Below, in pieces: positions 42,884-51,728 of a stretch of 64,000 bases of DNA. The number at the start of each line of letters is the position of its first letter. The stretch's first letter is position 1. The notes beneath the pieces are model-generated. The model searched no databases. It was not told where the DNA came from and worked only from the letters and a program-made list of their open reading frames with translations. The translations under genes were made by a program, and so were the position numbers. Source of the stretch: Cellulomonas fimi ATCC 484 (GTDB lineage: Bacteria > Actinomycetota > Actinomycetes > Actinomycetales > Cellulomonadaceae); NCBI RefSeq assembly GCF_000212695.1, contig NC_015514.1, positions 1,426,001 to 1,490,000 of the forward strand. The letters are read 5' to 3'.

Positions 42884-43939
42884 TCAGTCGCCCAGCGCGT
42901 CCCGCACGAGCGGTGCGACGCGCGTGCCGAGCAGCTCGATCGCGCGCATCGACTCGGCGTGCGGCACGCCGGACACGTCCATCTGGAACGCCTGCCGGTC
43001 GTGCTGCAGGACGCCGTGCAGCGCGACGACCCGCTCGGCGACCTCCTCGGGGTGGCCGACCAGGTAGGCGCCACCGCGCGCGGCCTGGGACTCGAACGCG
43101 ATCCGGTTGGGCTGCGCGAAGCCGCGCTCGGACGCGATCCGGCGCATCGACTCGTGCCAGTACGGGTAGAAGAAGTGGCGCGCGGCGCGCGGGTCGTCGG
43201 CGACGAAGCCGATGCCGGCGACCGACACGAACGGCTCGGCCGGCCGGCCGGGGCGGGTCGAGGCCGCGTACGACTCGCGGTAGAGGTCGACGAGCGGGGC
43301 GAAGGACGCGGGCTGCCCGCCGATGATCGCGTAGCTCACGGGCAGGCCGAGGGCGCCGGCGCGCGCGGACGAGCGCGGGTTGCCGCCCGTCGCGATCGCG
43401 ATCCGCAGGTGCGGGCCGATCCCGGGCTTGTCGAGCGGGCGCGGCAGCACGAGCGCGTCGTCGAGCGGCGGGCGGAAGCGGCCGGACCACGTGGTCCGCT
43501 CGGCCTCGTCGAGCCGCAGGAGGAGGGCGATCTTCTCGTCGAACAGCGCGTCGTAGTCGTCGAGCGACGCGCCGAACAACGGGTAGGACTCGATGAACGA
43601 GCCGCGCCCGGCGAGCAGCTCGACGCGGCCGCCGGAGTACAGGTCCATCGTCGAGAACTGCTGGTGCACCCGGACGGGGTCCTCGGTGGACAGCACGGTC
43701 ACGGCGGAGCCGACGGTGATCCGCTGCGTCTGCGCGAGCGCGGCCGCGATGACGGTCGCGGGGGAGGAGATCGCGTAGTCGGGGCGGTGGTGCTCGCCGA
43801 TGCCGACGTAGTCGAGGCCCACGTCCTCGGCGAGCCGGATGCGCTCGAGGACCTCGCGCAGCCGCTGCGCGGGGGAGACCGTCGCGCCGGTCGCCGGGTC
43901 GGGGTGGACGTCGCCGAAGGTGTAGAGGCCGAGCTCCAT
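42884..43939 (-). CDS. LLM-class flavin-dependent oxidoreductase
   Basis: The 351-residue luciferase-like TIM-barrel protein starts MELGLYTFGDVHPDPATG and contains DYVGIGEHHRPDYAISSPA (about 45-63), ITVGSAVTVLSTEDPVRVHQQF, GRVELLAGRGSFIESYPLFG, RIAIATGGNPRSSARAGALGLP and HPEEVAERVV. The EHHRPDYA motif is that of the group of bacterial-luciferase-like monooxygenases that use FMN. The substrate is unknown. It is unrelated in detail to the other luciferase-like gene at 4815, which has an F420-like N-terminus. It is monocistronic. Confidence 0.88.
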   Translation of the reverse strand: MELGLYTFGDVHPDPATGATVSPAQRLREVLERIRLAEDVGLDYVGIGEHHRPDYAISSPATVIAAALAQTQRITVGSAVTVLSTEDPVRVHQQFSTMDLYSGGRVELLAGRGSFIESYPLFGASLDDYDALFDEKIALLLRLDEAERTTWSGRFRPPLDDALVLPRPLDKPGIGPHLRIAIATGGNPRSSARAGALGLPVSYAIIGGQPASFAPLVDLYRESYAASTRPGRPAEPFVSVAGIGFVADDPRAARHFFYPYWHESMRRIASERGFAQPNRIAFESQAARGGAYLVGHPEEVAERVVALHGVLQHDRQAFQMDVSGVPHAESMRAIELLGTRVAPLVRDALGD

Positions 43940-44134
43940 GGCCCGTGCAACGCCCGTCCGGGGGAGGGTGTTCCGCGCCGGTGCCGGGCCGCGCGGCCCG
44001 CGCGTGGAGGACGGCGCGGAGGTGGTCCGCGGCCGGCCGACCTGCGCAGATGTCGGCGGCGTCACGCGCGCGCATGCCGTGGGTCGGCCGTGTGAACGCT
44101 CGGTCACGATGTGGTCACGGTCACATCCGGACCC

Positions 44135-44165
44135 TTGACGCGGATTAGTAAGGAAGTTCTACTAA
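44135..44165 (+). promoter_or_regulatory. promoter and ROK-type operator of the amino-sugar locus
   Basis: TTGACG (44135-44140) and TCTACT (44158-44163) are 17 bases apart, a good -35/-10 pair. An inverted repeat TTAGTA (44145-44150) and TACTAA (44160-44165), nine bases apart, overlaps the spacer and -10. Such TTAGTA-type sites are typical of ROK repressors, so the repressor encoded next probably controls its own operon. Confidence 0.65.
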
Positions 44166-44170
44166 CAAAC

Positions 44171-45349
44171 GTGACGACGACCACGCAGCCCACGAGCGGC
44201 TCCGGCCGCACCGTGGGGCGCGCCCTGCGGCCCACCGCCAAGGCGCTGCCCGAGCACGGCCGCGCGCACAACCGCTCGATGGTGCTCGCGCACCTCTTCC
44301 ACGCCGGCCCGTCCTCCCGCGCCGACCTCGCCCGCAGCACCGGGCTCACCCGCGTGACCGTCTCCGGGCTCGTGGCCGAGCTCATGGGGGAGGGCCTCGT
44401 CGAGGAGCTCGGGGTGCGCGCCGAGGGCAAGGTCGGCAAGCCCGCCACGCTCGTCGGGATGCGCACCGAGGCCTACCAGGTCGTCGCCGTCGACCTCACC
44501 GACGACCTGCGCCTGCACGGGGCCGTCATGACCCTCGAGGGTGCGGTCGTCGCCCGCCGCTCGGTCCCGCTCGACGGCCGGACGGGGGAGCCCGCCGTCG
44601 CGCTGCTCGACGCCCTGTGCCGCGACCTGCTGGCGGCCGCCGAGCAGCCCGTCATCGGCGTCGGCATCGCCTCGCCCGGCGTCATCGACCCGAACGGCCT
44701 CGTCGTGCAGGCCCCGAACCGCGGCTGGTACGACGTCCCGCTCGCCGCGCGGCTCACGGCGTCGCTCGGCGTCCCGGTGCACGTCGCGAACGACGCGAAC
44801 ACCCGCGCGCTCGCCGAGTTCACGTACGGCGACGCGAGCGGCAAGGGCACCATCGTCGTCACGGTCGGCCAGGGCGTCGGCGCGGGCATCGTCGTCGACG
44901 GCGCGCTCGTCCTCGGCCGCCACCACGCAGCAGGCGAGATCGGCCACGTCACCGTGCTCGACGGCGACGGCCCCGGCGAGCGGCCCGCGCCCTGCGCGTG
45001 CGGCCGTGAAGGCTGCCTCGAGACGGTCCTGTCGGTCCCGGCCCTGCGCCGGCGCACGGCGGACCTCGACCCCCAGGACTCCGACGCCGAGCTGGCGTCG
45101 GTCGGACGGCTGCTGGGCATCGCCCTGGCACCCGTCGTCAGTGCGCTCGACCTCGCGGAGGTCCTGCTCTCCGGCCCCTCGGAGCTGCTGGACGGCCCGC
45201 TGCGCGAGTCGGCGCTCGCCACCCTCCGCGCCCGGACCATGCCCGTCATCGGCGACGGGCTGGCTCTGCGGATGGGCTCCCTCGACGAGGACGGGACCCT
45301 CGCCGGCGCGACGGTCCTCGTCCTGTCAGGTCAGCTCGGGGTCACGTGA
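44171..45349 (+). CDS. ROK-family transcriptional repressor of the amino-sugar locus
   Basis: The 392-residue protein has an N-terminal winged helix (MVLAHLFHAGPSSRADLARSTGLTRVTVSGLV, about 38-69) and a ROK domain with GVGIASPGVIDPNG, GQGVGAGIVVDGALVLG, the HHAAGEIGH motif and the Zn-binding CACGREGCLE. The kinase phosphate loop is degenerate (AVDLTDDLRL), as in NagC/XylR repressors, so it should sense sugar without phosphorylating it. GTG 44171 lies eight bases after the -10 element, giving a leaderless mRNA. It heads an operon with ABC transporter, sugar kinase and NagB, and the TTAGTA operator upstream implies autorepression. Confidence 0.9.
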   Translation: MTTTTQPTSGSGRTVGRALRPTAKALPEHGRAHNRSMVLAHLFHAGPSSRADLARSTGLTRVTVSGLVAELMGEGLVEELGVRAEGKVGKPATLVGMRTEAYQVVAVDLTDDLRLHGAVMTLEGAVVARRSVPLDGRTGEPAVALLDALCRDLLAAAEQPVIGVGIASPGVIDPNGLVVQAPNRGWYDVPLAARLTASLGVPVHVANDANTRALAEFTYGDASGKGTIVVTVGQGVGAGIVVDGALVLGRHHAAGEIGHVTVLDGDGPGERPAPCACGREGCLETVLSVPALRRRTADLDPQDSDAELASVGRLLGIALAPVVSALDLAEVLLSGPSELLDGPLRESALATLRARTMPVIGDGLALRMGSLDEDGTLAGATVLVLSGQLGVT

Positions 45350-45435
45350 CGACCCCGAGCCGACCCCTTGCAGTCGGAACACCACCCCGGCGGCCGCCGT
45401 ACGGCGCTCGCCTCGCTCACGGGAGGAACCCCAAC

Positions 45436-46764
45436 GTGAAGATGCTACGTTTCGCGGCCGTCGGCGTGGCCGCCGCGCTCACGCTCACGGCGTGCAGCAG
45501 CGGCGACGACACCGGCTCGGACGACGCGACCGACGCGGGCACCCCTGCCCCCGCGACGATCAAGCTCTGGCTCAACGGCACCGACACGGGCGACGCCCTG
45601 CGCGAGTACCTGGTCACGACCTTCGAGAAGGAGAACCCCGGCTCGAAGCTCGTCATCGAGGAGCAGGACTGGAACGGCCTCGTCCCGCGCCTGCAGACCG
45701 CGCTCGCGTCCGAGGACCAGACGCCCGACGTCGTGGAGATCGGCAACACCCAGTCGGCGACGTTCACCTACGCGGGCGCGTTCTCCGACATCAGCGACCT
45801 GTACGAGGAGGTCGGCGGCGCCAAGCTGCTGCAGGGCTTCGTCGACGCGGGCGTCGCCGACGGCAAGAACTACGCGCTGCCGTACTACTCGGGCGCCCGT
45901 GCGGTGTTCTACAACAAGGACATGCTCGCCGCCGCCGGCGTCGAGGTGCCCACGACCATCGACGAGTTCGGCGAGGCCGCCAAGAAGCTCCAGTCGGACA
46001 CCGTCTCGGGCTTCTGGTTCCCGGGGCAGGACTGGTACAACGGCGCGACCTGGCTCTACACCGCGGGCGGTGACTTCGCGGTGCAGGACGGCGAGGAGTG
46101 GAAGGGCGCGCTGTCCGAGCCGAAGTCCATCGAGGGCCTCGAGCAGGTCGCCGACCTGTTCGCGAACGCGACCAACGCGCCGGCCGACGCCGACTCGAAC
46201 GAGCCGTGGGTCCCGTTCAACGCCGGTCAGGCCGCGATGTTCTCCGCCCCGACGTGGGCGCGCTGGAGCATCGACCTGCCGCAGTGCAACAAGGGCGTCG
46301 ACCCGGACGACACGTCCGAGGAGGCCAAGGCGCTGCGCGCCGAGCAGCAGGCCTGCAACGAGGAGCACACCGGCGTCTTCGCGATGCCTGGCACGACCGA
46401 GGGCGAGTTCGCCACGGCCTTCGCGGGCGGCTCGAACATCGCCGTCGCCGCGAAGTCGAAGAACCAGGAGCTCGCGAAGAACCTCGTCCGGATCATCTAC
46501 TCGCCCGAGTTCCAGCAGATGCTCGGCGAGAACGGCCTGATCCCGGGCAACACCGAGTACGCCGACTCGATGGGCGACGACGTGTACGCCCAGGCCGCGA
46601 TCTCGGCCGCGCTCAACGCGAAGCTCACGCCGGCCGCCGAGAGGTGGGCGGACGTCGAGGGCGACCGCATCCTGGAGGACTTCTTCCAGCAGATCGCCAC
46701 GGGCGCCGACGTCACGGAGGCCGCCGCCGAGGCGGACCAGCTCCTGACGGACACGCTCAACTGA
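45436..46764 (+). CDS. ABC sugar transporter substrate-binding lipoprotein
   Basis: The 442-residue lipoprotein has a signal peptide with lipobox LTAC (Cys18) and a family 1 extracellular solute-binding fold (TIKLWLNGTDTGDALREYL, PDVVEIGNTQSATFTYAGAF, YALPYYSGARAVFYNKDML, GQAAMFSAPTWARW, AFAGGSNIAVAAKSKNQE). It resembles NgcE-type binding proteins for N-acetylglucosamine or chitobiose. GGAGGAA seven bases upstream fixes GTG 45436. Two permeases follow after a hairpin. No ATPase is present; a shared MsiK-type ATPase elsewhere is probable, as in streptomycetes. Confidence 0.92.
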   Translation: MKMLRFAAVGVAAALTLTACSSGDDTGSDDATDAGTPAPATIKLWLNGTDTGDALREYLVTTFEKENPGSKLVIEEQDWNGLVPRLQTALASEDQTPDVVEIGNTQSATFTYAGAFSDISDLYEEVGGAKLLQGFVDAGVADGKNYALPYYSGARAVFYNKDMLAAAGVEVPTTIDEFGEAAKKLQSDTVSGFWFPGQDWYNGATWLYTAGGDFAVQDGEEWKGALSEPKSIEGLEQVADLFANATNAPADADSNEPWVPFNAGQAAMFSAPTWARWSIDLPQCNKGVDPDDTSEEAKALRAEQQACNEEHTGVFAMPGTTEGEFATAFAGGSNIAVAAKSKNQELAKNLVRIIYSPEFQQMLGENGLIPGNTEYADSMGDDVYAQAAISAALNAKLTPAAERWADVEGDRILEDFFQQIATGADVTEAAAEADQLLTDTLN

Positions 46765-46790
46765 TCACCGGCCGGCCGGGCGCTCGCACG

Positions 46791-46834
46791 CGCAGCACCC
46801 GGCCGGTCCTGGTCCGGCGCGGCCGGGTGCTGCG
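46791..46834 (+). other. intercistronic hairpin between binding protein and permease genes
   Basis: A perfect 15-base stem (46791-46805 with 46820-46834) with a 14-base loop starts 26 bases after the binding-protein stop and lies 40 bases before the permease start. It would stabilise the 5' mRNA or partly terminate, giving more binding protein than permease. Confidence 0.75.
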
Positions 46835-46874
46835 ACCCCGCAGCCCCGGCCGCTGCACCGAAGGAGCTCCACGC

Positions 46875-47816
46875 ATGGCAGCCACCGCCCCCGCGGTCGA
46901 CGCGACCGGCCCCGCGCCGCTCGCGACCCGCCGCCGGCGCCCCCCGTACGGCGCCTACGGCCTGCTCGTCCCCGCCGCCGTCGTCATCGGCGTCGCGCTG
47001 GGCTACCCCCTGGTCCGGCAGTTCGTCATCTCCTTCCAGGAGTACGGCCTGCGCCAGCAGTTCGGCCAGCCGGCCGAGTGGGTCGGCCTCGCGAACTACA
47101 CCGACCTGCTGTCCGACCCCTACGTGTGGACGGTCATCGGCCGGTCGGTCCTGTTCTGCCTCGTCAACGCGGCCCTCACGATGGTCGTCGGCGTCGCGCT
47201 CGCGGTCCTCATGAGCCGCGTCGGCCGGGTCGCCCGCACGACCCTGCAGGTCTCGCTCCTGCTCGCCTGGGGCACGCCCGTCCTGGCGTCGATGACGGTG
47301 TGGCAGTGGCTGTTCGACACCCAGTACGGCGTCATCAACTGGGTGCTGTCGCAGGTGCTGGGCATCGAGTCGATGGCCGGCCACTCGTGGATCATCGAGC
47401 CGCTGTCGTTCTACCTCGTCGCGACGGTCATCGTCGTGTGGATGTCGGTGCCGTTCGTCGTGTTCTCCGTGTACGCGGGCCTGCTGCAGGTCCCCGAGGA
47501 GACGATGGAGGCCGCCCAGCTCGACGGCGCGTCCGGCTGGCAGCGGTTCTGGGGCATCACGATCCCGATGATGCGACCGGTCCTGTCGATCGTCCTGCTG
47601 CTGCAGGTCATCTGGGACCTCAAGGTGTTCACGCAGATCTACGTGCTGCAGCGCGCCGGCGCGCCCACCCGCGAGACGAACCTGCTCGGCACCCTCATCT
47701 ACTCGTACTCGGACGAGTTCTCGAAGGCCGGAGCGCTGGCCACGATCATGCTCGTCCTCACGCTCGCCCTGACCGGGTTCTACATCCGGCAGATGCTCAA
47801 GGAGGACGAGCTGTGA
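46875..47816 (+). CDS. ABC sugar transporter permease (first)
   Basis: The 313-residue protein has six spans and the EAA-loop motif EAAQLDGASGWQRFWGITIPMM (about residues 215-236), which contacts the ATPase. It is of the MalF/NgcF type. AAGGAG eight bases upstream fixes the ATG. It overlaps the second permease by GTGA. With that partner it forms the channel for the sugar delivered by the lipoprotein encoded upstream. Confidence 0.93.
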   Translation: MAATAPAVDATGPAPLATRRRRPPYGAYGLLVPAAVVIGVALGYPLVRQFVISFQEYGLRQQFGQPAEWVGLANYTDLLSDPYVWTVIGRSVLFCLVNAALTMVVGVALAVLMSRVGRVARTTLQVSLLLAWGTPVLASMTVWQWLFDTQYGVINWVLSQVLGIESMAGHSWIIEPLSFYLVATVIVVWMSVPFVVFSVYAGLLQVPEETMEAAQLDGASGWQRFWGITIPMMRPVLSIVLLLQVIWDLKVFTQIYVLQRAGAPTRETNLLGTLIYSYSDEFSKAGALATIMLVLTLALTGFYIRQMLKEDEL

Positions 47817-48751
47817 GCGCGCTCGCCACGCCCCCCGCCCCGGCGCCGCACGGCGTCCCCGAGGTCGCCGCCACCCCCGCCCGCCCCGCGCGCCGCAGGA
47901 CGTCGGGCGAGTCGGGCCGCACCGCGTCGCCCCTCGCACGCCGGCTGCTCGGCCTCGTCGCCGTGCTCGTCGCCGTCGCCTGGGTGTTCCCCATCTACTG
48001 GATGATCAACAGCGCGTTCCTGCCGCTCAACAAGCTCCAGGCGCCCGAACCGACGTTCCTGCCGCTCGGCGGCACGCTGTCGAACTTCCGGGGCGTCGTG
48101 CAGGACCCGACGTTCTGGGCCGCGATGCGGGTGTCGCTCGCCGTCGTCGTCCTCGTGCTGCTCGCCGCGCTCGTGTTCGCGTTCCTCGCGGCGCTCGCGG
48201 TCAGCCGCTTCCGGTTCCGCGGCCGCAAGTCGTTCATCCTCACGATCCTGGTCGTGCAGATGATCCCCGCGGAGGGGTTGTTCATCTCGCAGTACCAGAT
48301 GCTCGACGGCTGGGACCTCGTCAACAAGGTGTCCGGGCTCGCGCTCGTCTACACCGCGGCGATCCTGCCGTTCACCATCTGGATGCTGCGCGGCTTCGTC
48401 GCGGGCGTCCCGATCGAGCTCGAGGAGGCCGCGATGGTCGACGGCCTCTCGCGCACCGGGGCGTTCCTCCGCATCACGTTCCCCCTGCTGGCCCCCGGCC
48501 TCGTCGCGTCCGGCGTCTACGGGTTCCTGCAGGCGTGGAACGAGTACACCCTCGCCCTCGTCGTGATGACCGACCCCGCGCAGCGCACCCTGCCGCTGTG
48601 GCTGCAGGGCCTCGTCGAGGCCAACCGGGCGACGGACTGGGGTGTCGTCATGGCGGGTGCGGCGGTGATCGCGATCCCCGTGATCGTGTTCTTCCTGTTC
48701 GTGCAGGGGAAGATGACGTCCGGCCTGGTGGCGGGCGCGGTGAAGGGCTGA
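47813..48751 (+). CDS. ABC sugar transporter permease (second)
   Basis: The 312-residue MalG/NgcG-type permease has a Pro-rich cytoplasmic N-terminus, six spans and the EAA-loop EEAAMVDGLSRTGAFLRITFPLL. AAGGAGGACGAGCT immediately before GTG 47813 is a strong ribosome-binding site inside the end of the first permease gene. The next gene, a sugar kinase, starts two bases after its stop. Confidence 0.93.
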   Translation: MSALATPPAPAPHGVPEVAATPARPARRRTSGESGRTASPLARRLLGLVAVLVAVAWVFPIYWMINSAFLPLNKLQAPEPTFLPLGGTLSNFRGVVQDPTFWAAMRVSLAVVVLVLLAALVFAFLAALAVSRFRFRGRKSFILTILVVQMIPAEGLFISQYQMLDGWDLVNKVSGLALVYTAAILPFTIWMLRGFVAGVPIELEEAAMVDGLSRTGAFLRITFPLLAPGLVASGVYGFLQAWNEYTLALVVMTDPAQRTLPLWLQGLVEANRATDWGVVMAGAAVIAIPVIVFFLFVQGKMTSGLVAGAVKG

Positions 48752-48752
48752 C

Positions 48753-49757
48753 GTGGACGTGCGCGCACACGGGTCCGACGGCTGGTCCGTCGGTCTCGAC
48801 ATCGGGGGCAGCAAGGTGCTGGGGGTCGCGCTCGACGCGTCGGGCGCGGTGCGCCACCAGGTACGGGCCGTCACGGTCCGCGGCATCGAGGGGGTCGTGC
48901 AGGGGGCGGCGGGCGCGGTGCGCGCGCTCGCGGCGCAGGCCGGCGTGCCGGTCGCGTCGCTCGCGGGCGTGGGGCTGGGCCTGCCGGGCGTCGTCGACGT
49001 CGCCGCGGGCAGCGTCGAGCACGCGGTCAACCTCGGGATCGAGCGCCGCGTGGCGCTCGCGGCGCTCGTCAGCGAGGGCCTGGGCGGAGTGCCCGTGCGG
49101 CTCGAGAACGACCTGAACGCGGCGGTCGTCGGCGCGGCCCGGTTCGTCGAGCCGCACGCGGACGACGCGCACCACGACCTCGCCTTCCTGGCGCTCGGCA
49201 CCGGCCTGGCGGCGGGTCTGCTGCTCGACGGCAGGCTGCGACGCGGCTCGCAGGGCGCGGCGGGGGAGATCGGGCACCTCACGTTCGTGCCGGACGGGCT
49301 GCCGTGCAAGTGCGGGCAGCTCGGCTGCCTGGAGCAGTACGCGTCGGGATCCGCGCTCGACGCGGCCTGGCCGAGCCGCACGGGGGCGCCCGCGCCCGCG
49401 GAGGTGTTCGCGGCCGCGGACGCGGGCGACCCGGCGGCGGTGGCGCTGCGCGACCAGTTCTCGTCCGCGGTCGCCGCGGCCGTGCGCGTGCTCGTGCTCA
49501 CGTGCGACGTGCGGCACGTCGTCGTCGGTGGGGGCGTGAGCGCCGTCGGGGCACCGCTGCTCGACGCCGTGCGCGGCGTGCTCGACCGTGCCGCGCGCAC
49601 GTCGGCGTTCCTGGAGTCCATGCGGCTCGCCGACCGTGTCACGCTGGCCCCTGCCGGCGTGCCCGTGGGGGCGGTCGGTGCCGCGCTCGTCGGGCGCGGC
49701 GAGCACGCCCTGGACCGTCTCGTCGGTCCGTACGAGGCCGTCGAGGAGGCCCGCTGA
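48753..49757 (+). CDS. ROK-family sugar kinase, probable N-acetylglucosamine kinase
   Basis: The 334-residue enzyme has an intact ATP loop LDIGGSKVLGVAL (15-27), the catalytic Asp in LENDLNAA, LGTGLAAGLLLDG, GEIGH and the Zn motif CKCGQLGCLEQYASG. Unlike the repressor upstream it lacks a DNA-binding domain and keeps catalytic residues, so it phosphorylates a hexose. With NagB directly downstream (TGATG overlap), N-acetylglucosamine or glucosamine is the likely substrate; glucokinase is the alternative. No NagA deacetylase is in the locus, so one must lie elsewhere if the substrate is acetylated. Confidence 0.85.
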   Translation: MDVRAHGSDGWSVGLDIGGSKVLGVALDASGAVRHQVRAVTVRGIEGVVQGAAGAVRALAAQAGVPVASLAGVGLGLPGVVDVAAGSVEHAVNLGIERRVALAALVSEGLGGVPVRLENDLNAAVVGAARFVEPHADDAHHDLAFLALGTGLAAGLLLDGRLRRGSQGAAGEIGHLTFVPDGLPCKCGQLGCLEQYASGSALDAAWPSRTGAPAPAEVFAAADAGDPAAVALRDQFSSAVAAAVRVLVLTCDVRHVVVGGGVSAVGAPLLDAVRGVLDRAARTSAFLESMRLADRVTLAPAGVPVGAVGAALVGRGEHALDRLVGPYEAVEEAR

Positions 49758-50539
49758 TGGAGGTCGTCATCGCCCCGGCGCCGGAGCTCGCCCGGATCGC
49801 CGCCGACGCGGTGGAGCGCCTGCTGCGCGCCCGCCCGACGGCGGTGCTCGGGCTCGCGACGGGGTCGAGCCCGCTGGCCGTGTACGACGAGCTCGTGCGC
49901 CGCCACACCGAGCAGGGCCTGTCGTTCGCGCACGCGCGTGCGTTCATGCTCGACGAGTACGTGGGGCTCGCGGCGGACCACCCCGAGCGGTACCGCAACG
50001 TCATCGAGAAGGAGATCGCGTCCCGCGTCGACTTCGCCCCCGGCGCCGTGCAGGGCCCGGACGGGCTCGCGCAGGACGTGACCGGGGCGTGCGCCGACTA
50101 CGAGCGCGCGATCGCCGACGCGGGCGGTGTCGACCTGCAGATCCTCGGCATCGGCACCGACGGGCACGTGGCGTTCAACGAGCCGGGCTCGTCCCTCGCG
50201 TCGCGCACGCGGATCAAGACGCTCACGCGCCAGACCCGGGAGGACAACGCGCGGTTCTTCGGCGGAGACGTGGACCAGGTGCCGACGCACTGCCTGACGC
50301 AGGGGCTCGCGACGATCATGGCGGCGCGGCACCTCGTGCTGCTCGCGACGGGTCGCGGCAAGGCCGAGGCCGTGCACCAGCTCGCGGAGGGGCCGGTGAG
50401 CGCGATGTGGCCCGCGACGGTCCTGCAGCACCACCCGCACGTGACGGTCCTGGTGGACGACGCCGCGGCGTCGCGCCTGCAGCTCGCGGACTACTACCGC
50501 GAGACGTACGCGGCGAAGCCGGGCTGGCAGGGCCTGTGA
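49757..50539 (+). CDS. nagB: glucosamine-6-phosphate deaminase
   Basis: NagB converts glucosamine-6-phosphate to fructose-6-phosphate and ammonia. The 260-residue length is normal. Motifs are LGLATGSSPLAVYDELVRRH (32-51), FMLDEYVGL with the catalytic base Asp, GIGTDGHVAFNEPGSSLASRTRIKTL with the catalytic His region, and VPTHCLTQGLATIM. The ATG overlaps the kinase stop as TGATG. It ends the amino-sugar operon; fructose-6-phosphate then enters glycolysis or passes to the isomerase encoded at 39476. Confidence 0.97.
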   Translation: MEVVIAPAPELARIAADAVERLLRARPTAVLGLATGSSPLAVYDELVRRHTEQGLSFAHARAFMLDEYVGLAADHPERYRNVIEKEIASRVDFAPGAVQGPDGLAQDVTGACADYERAIADAGGVDLQILGIGTDGHVAFNEPGSSLASRTRIKTLTRQTREDNARFFGGDVDQVPTHCLTQGLATIMAARHLVLLATGRGKAEAVHQLAEGPVSAMWPATVLQHHPHVTVLVDDAAASRLQLADYYRETYAAKPGWQGL

Positions 50540-50566
50540 CCCTGCCGGCCCGGACCTCGCGCCGGC

Positions 50567-51283
50567 TCACCGGCTGAGCGCACCGACCAGCAGGGAGAGC
50601 GCGGCCGCGGCGACGGCCGTCGCGGGCAGGACCCACGCGAGCGCGACCCCGGCACGGACGTCCCGGCGTCGGGCCGCGCGCGGGTCGGTGCCCGGTGCGA
50701 CCACCACCACGGGGTCCGGCCGGCGCACCGCGGTCCAGGTCTGCCAGGACGCCTCGGCGACCAGCAGCGCGGCGCCGGCGGCGGCGGCGACGGCGGGCGT
50801 CGTGGTGAGCAGCGGCGTCGTGAGCACCCGGTCGAGCACGACCGCGACGACGAGCAGGGCGGCCACGGTGCCCGCGAGGGCCGCGCGGCTGCGCACCGCG
50901 AGGTGCACCGCGAGGATCGCTCCGCCGACCAGCATCGCCGGGAGCACGGCGCGGCCGACGGTGACGTCGAGGACGGGACCGTCCGCGGCGACGGCCCACA
51001 GGACCAGCAGGAGCCCCACGACGCCGACGGCGGTCGGCACGAGCTCCCGTCCGACGCCGCCGAACCGGCTGACCGGCGCGCCGACGCGGCTCGCCGCGTA
51101 GGTCCGCGCGTCGCCGAAGGCGTCGGGCGCGCTCTGGCCGCTGTCGAGGCAGAACTGCTCGACCTCGGCGAGGGCCTCGCCGACGGCGCGACCGTCGGCG
51201 CCGCGCTCCCGCAGCTCGAGGACGAACGTGGTGCGCCAGGACTCGGGGACGGGCGTGGACGTGGTGGCCGACGGGTCGGTCAT
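50567..51283 (-). CDS. HAAS-domain membrane protein paired with PadR
   Basis: The 238-residue protein has an N-terminal HAAS-like helical domain (residues 15-70, WRTTFVLELRERGADGRAVGEALAEVEQFCLDSG) and about six hydrophobic spans. HAAS proteins are commonly encoded next to PadR regulators and are thought to link a membrane module to PadR control. GGAAGGAGG seven bases upstream fixes ATG 51283, which overlaps the padR stop by four bases. The function is not known. Confidence 0.8.
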   Translation of the reverse strand: MTDPSATTSTPVPESWRTTFVLELRERGADGRAVGEALAEVEQFCLDSGQSAPDAFGDARTYAASRVGAPVSRFGGVGRELVPTAVGVVGLLLVLWAVAADGPVLDVTVGRAVLPAMLVGGAILAVHLAVRSRAALAGTVAALLVVAVVLDRVLTTPLLTTTPAVAAAAGAALLVAEASWQTWTAVRRPDPVVVVAPGTDPRAARRRDVRAGVALAWVLPATAVAAAALSLLVGALSR

Positions 51284-51645
51284 GGGCGTGCCTCCTTCCG
51301 GGGGGCGCGGCCGGTCGCCGCGGCGGTGAGATCGACGGTGAGCGTGGCGAACGTGCGCCAGGCGTGGGCGCGCTCGGCGAGCGCGGTGCGGCCGGGGCCG
51401 GTGAGGGCGAAGTACTTGCGGCCGGGGCCGCCGTCGCCCGGCTCCCAGCGGGTCGTGACGTGCCCGGCCTGCTCGAGACGTGCGAGCAGCGGGTACAGCG
51501 TCCCGCCCTTGATCGTGCCGAGCCCGAGGGCGTCGAGGCGGGCGGCGAGTGCGTACCCGTAGGTCTCGCCCTCGGCGAGGACGGCCAGGACACACAGGTC
51601 GAGCACGCCGCGCAGCCACTCGCCGGGCCACGGTGTCGTCGTCAT
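51280..51645 (-). CDS. PadR-family transcriptional regulator
   Basis: The 121-residue winged-helix repressor shows the PadR signature: LDLCVLAVLAEGETYGYALAARLDALGLGTIKGGTLYPLLARLEQAGHV, then GPGRKYFALTGPG. Such proteins bind drugs, phenolics or antimicrobials and release their own operator. The start codon lies six bases after a -10 element, and the operator dyad covers the whole promoter, so autorepression of a leaderless padR-HAAS mRNA is expected. It is divergent from the DUF3039 gene. Confidence 0.93.
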   Translation of the reverse strand: MTTTPWPGEWLRGVLDLCVLAVLAEGETYGYALAARLDALGLGTIKGGTLYPLLARLEQAGHVTTRWEPGDGGPGRKYFALTGPGRTALAERAHAWRTFATLTVDLTAAATGRAPRKEARP

Positions 51646-51648
51646 GGC

Positions 51649-51680
51649 TAGACAGTACGACTATCTAGTCAGGCTGTCTA
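51649..51680 (-). promoter_or_regulatory. PadR operator-promoter
   Basis: On the minus strand TAGACA (51675-51680) and TACTGT (51652-51657) are exactly 17 bases apart, and the -10 ends six bases before the ATG. The whole 32-base segment is a dyad with outer arms TAGACAG/CTGTCTA and inner arms GACTA/TAGTC, matching at 24 of 32 positions. Confidence 0.75.
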
Positions 51681-51728
51681 TCTACTGGTGGACGGCGGTG
51701 TGGCTCTCGGTCGCGTGGGCGCCGCGAC

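Noticed and set aside
48753..49757. Naming the ROK kinase glk or nagK
   Set aside because: Sequence cannot separate glucose from N-acetylglucosamine specificity; only context with NagB favours the latter.
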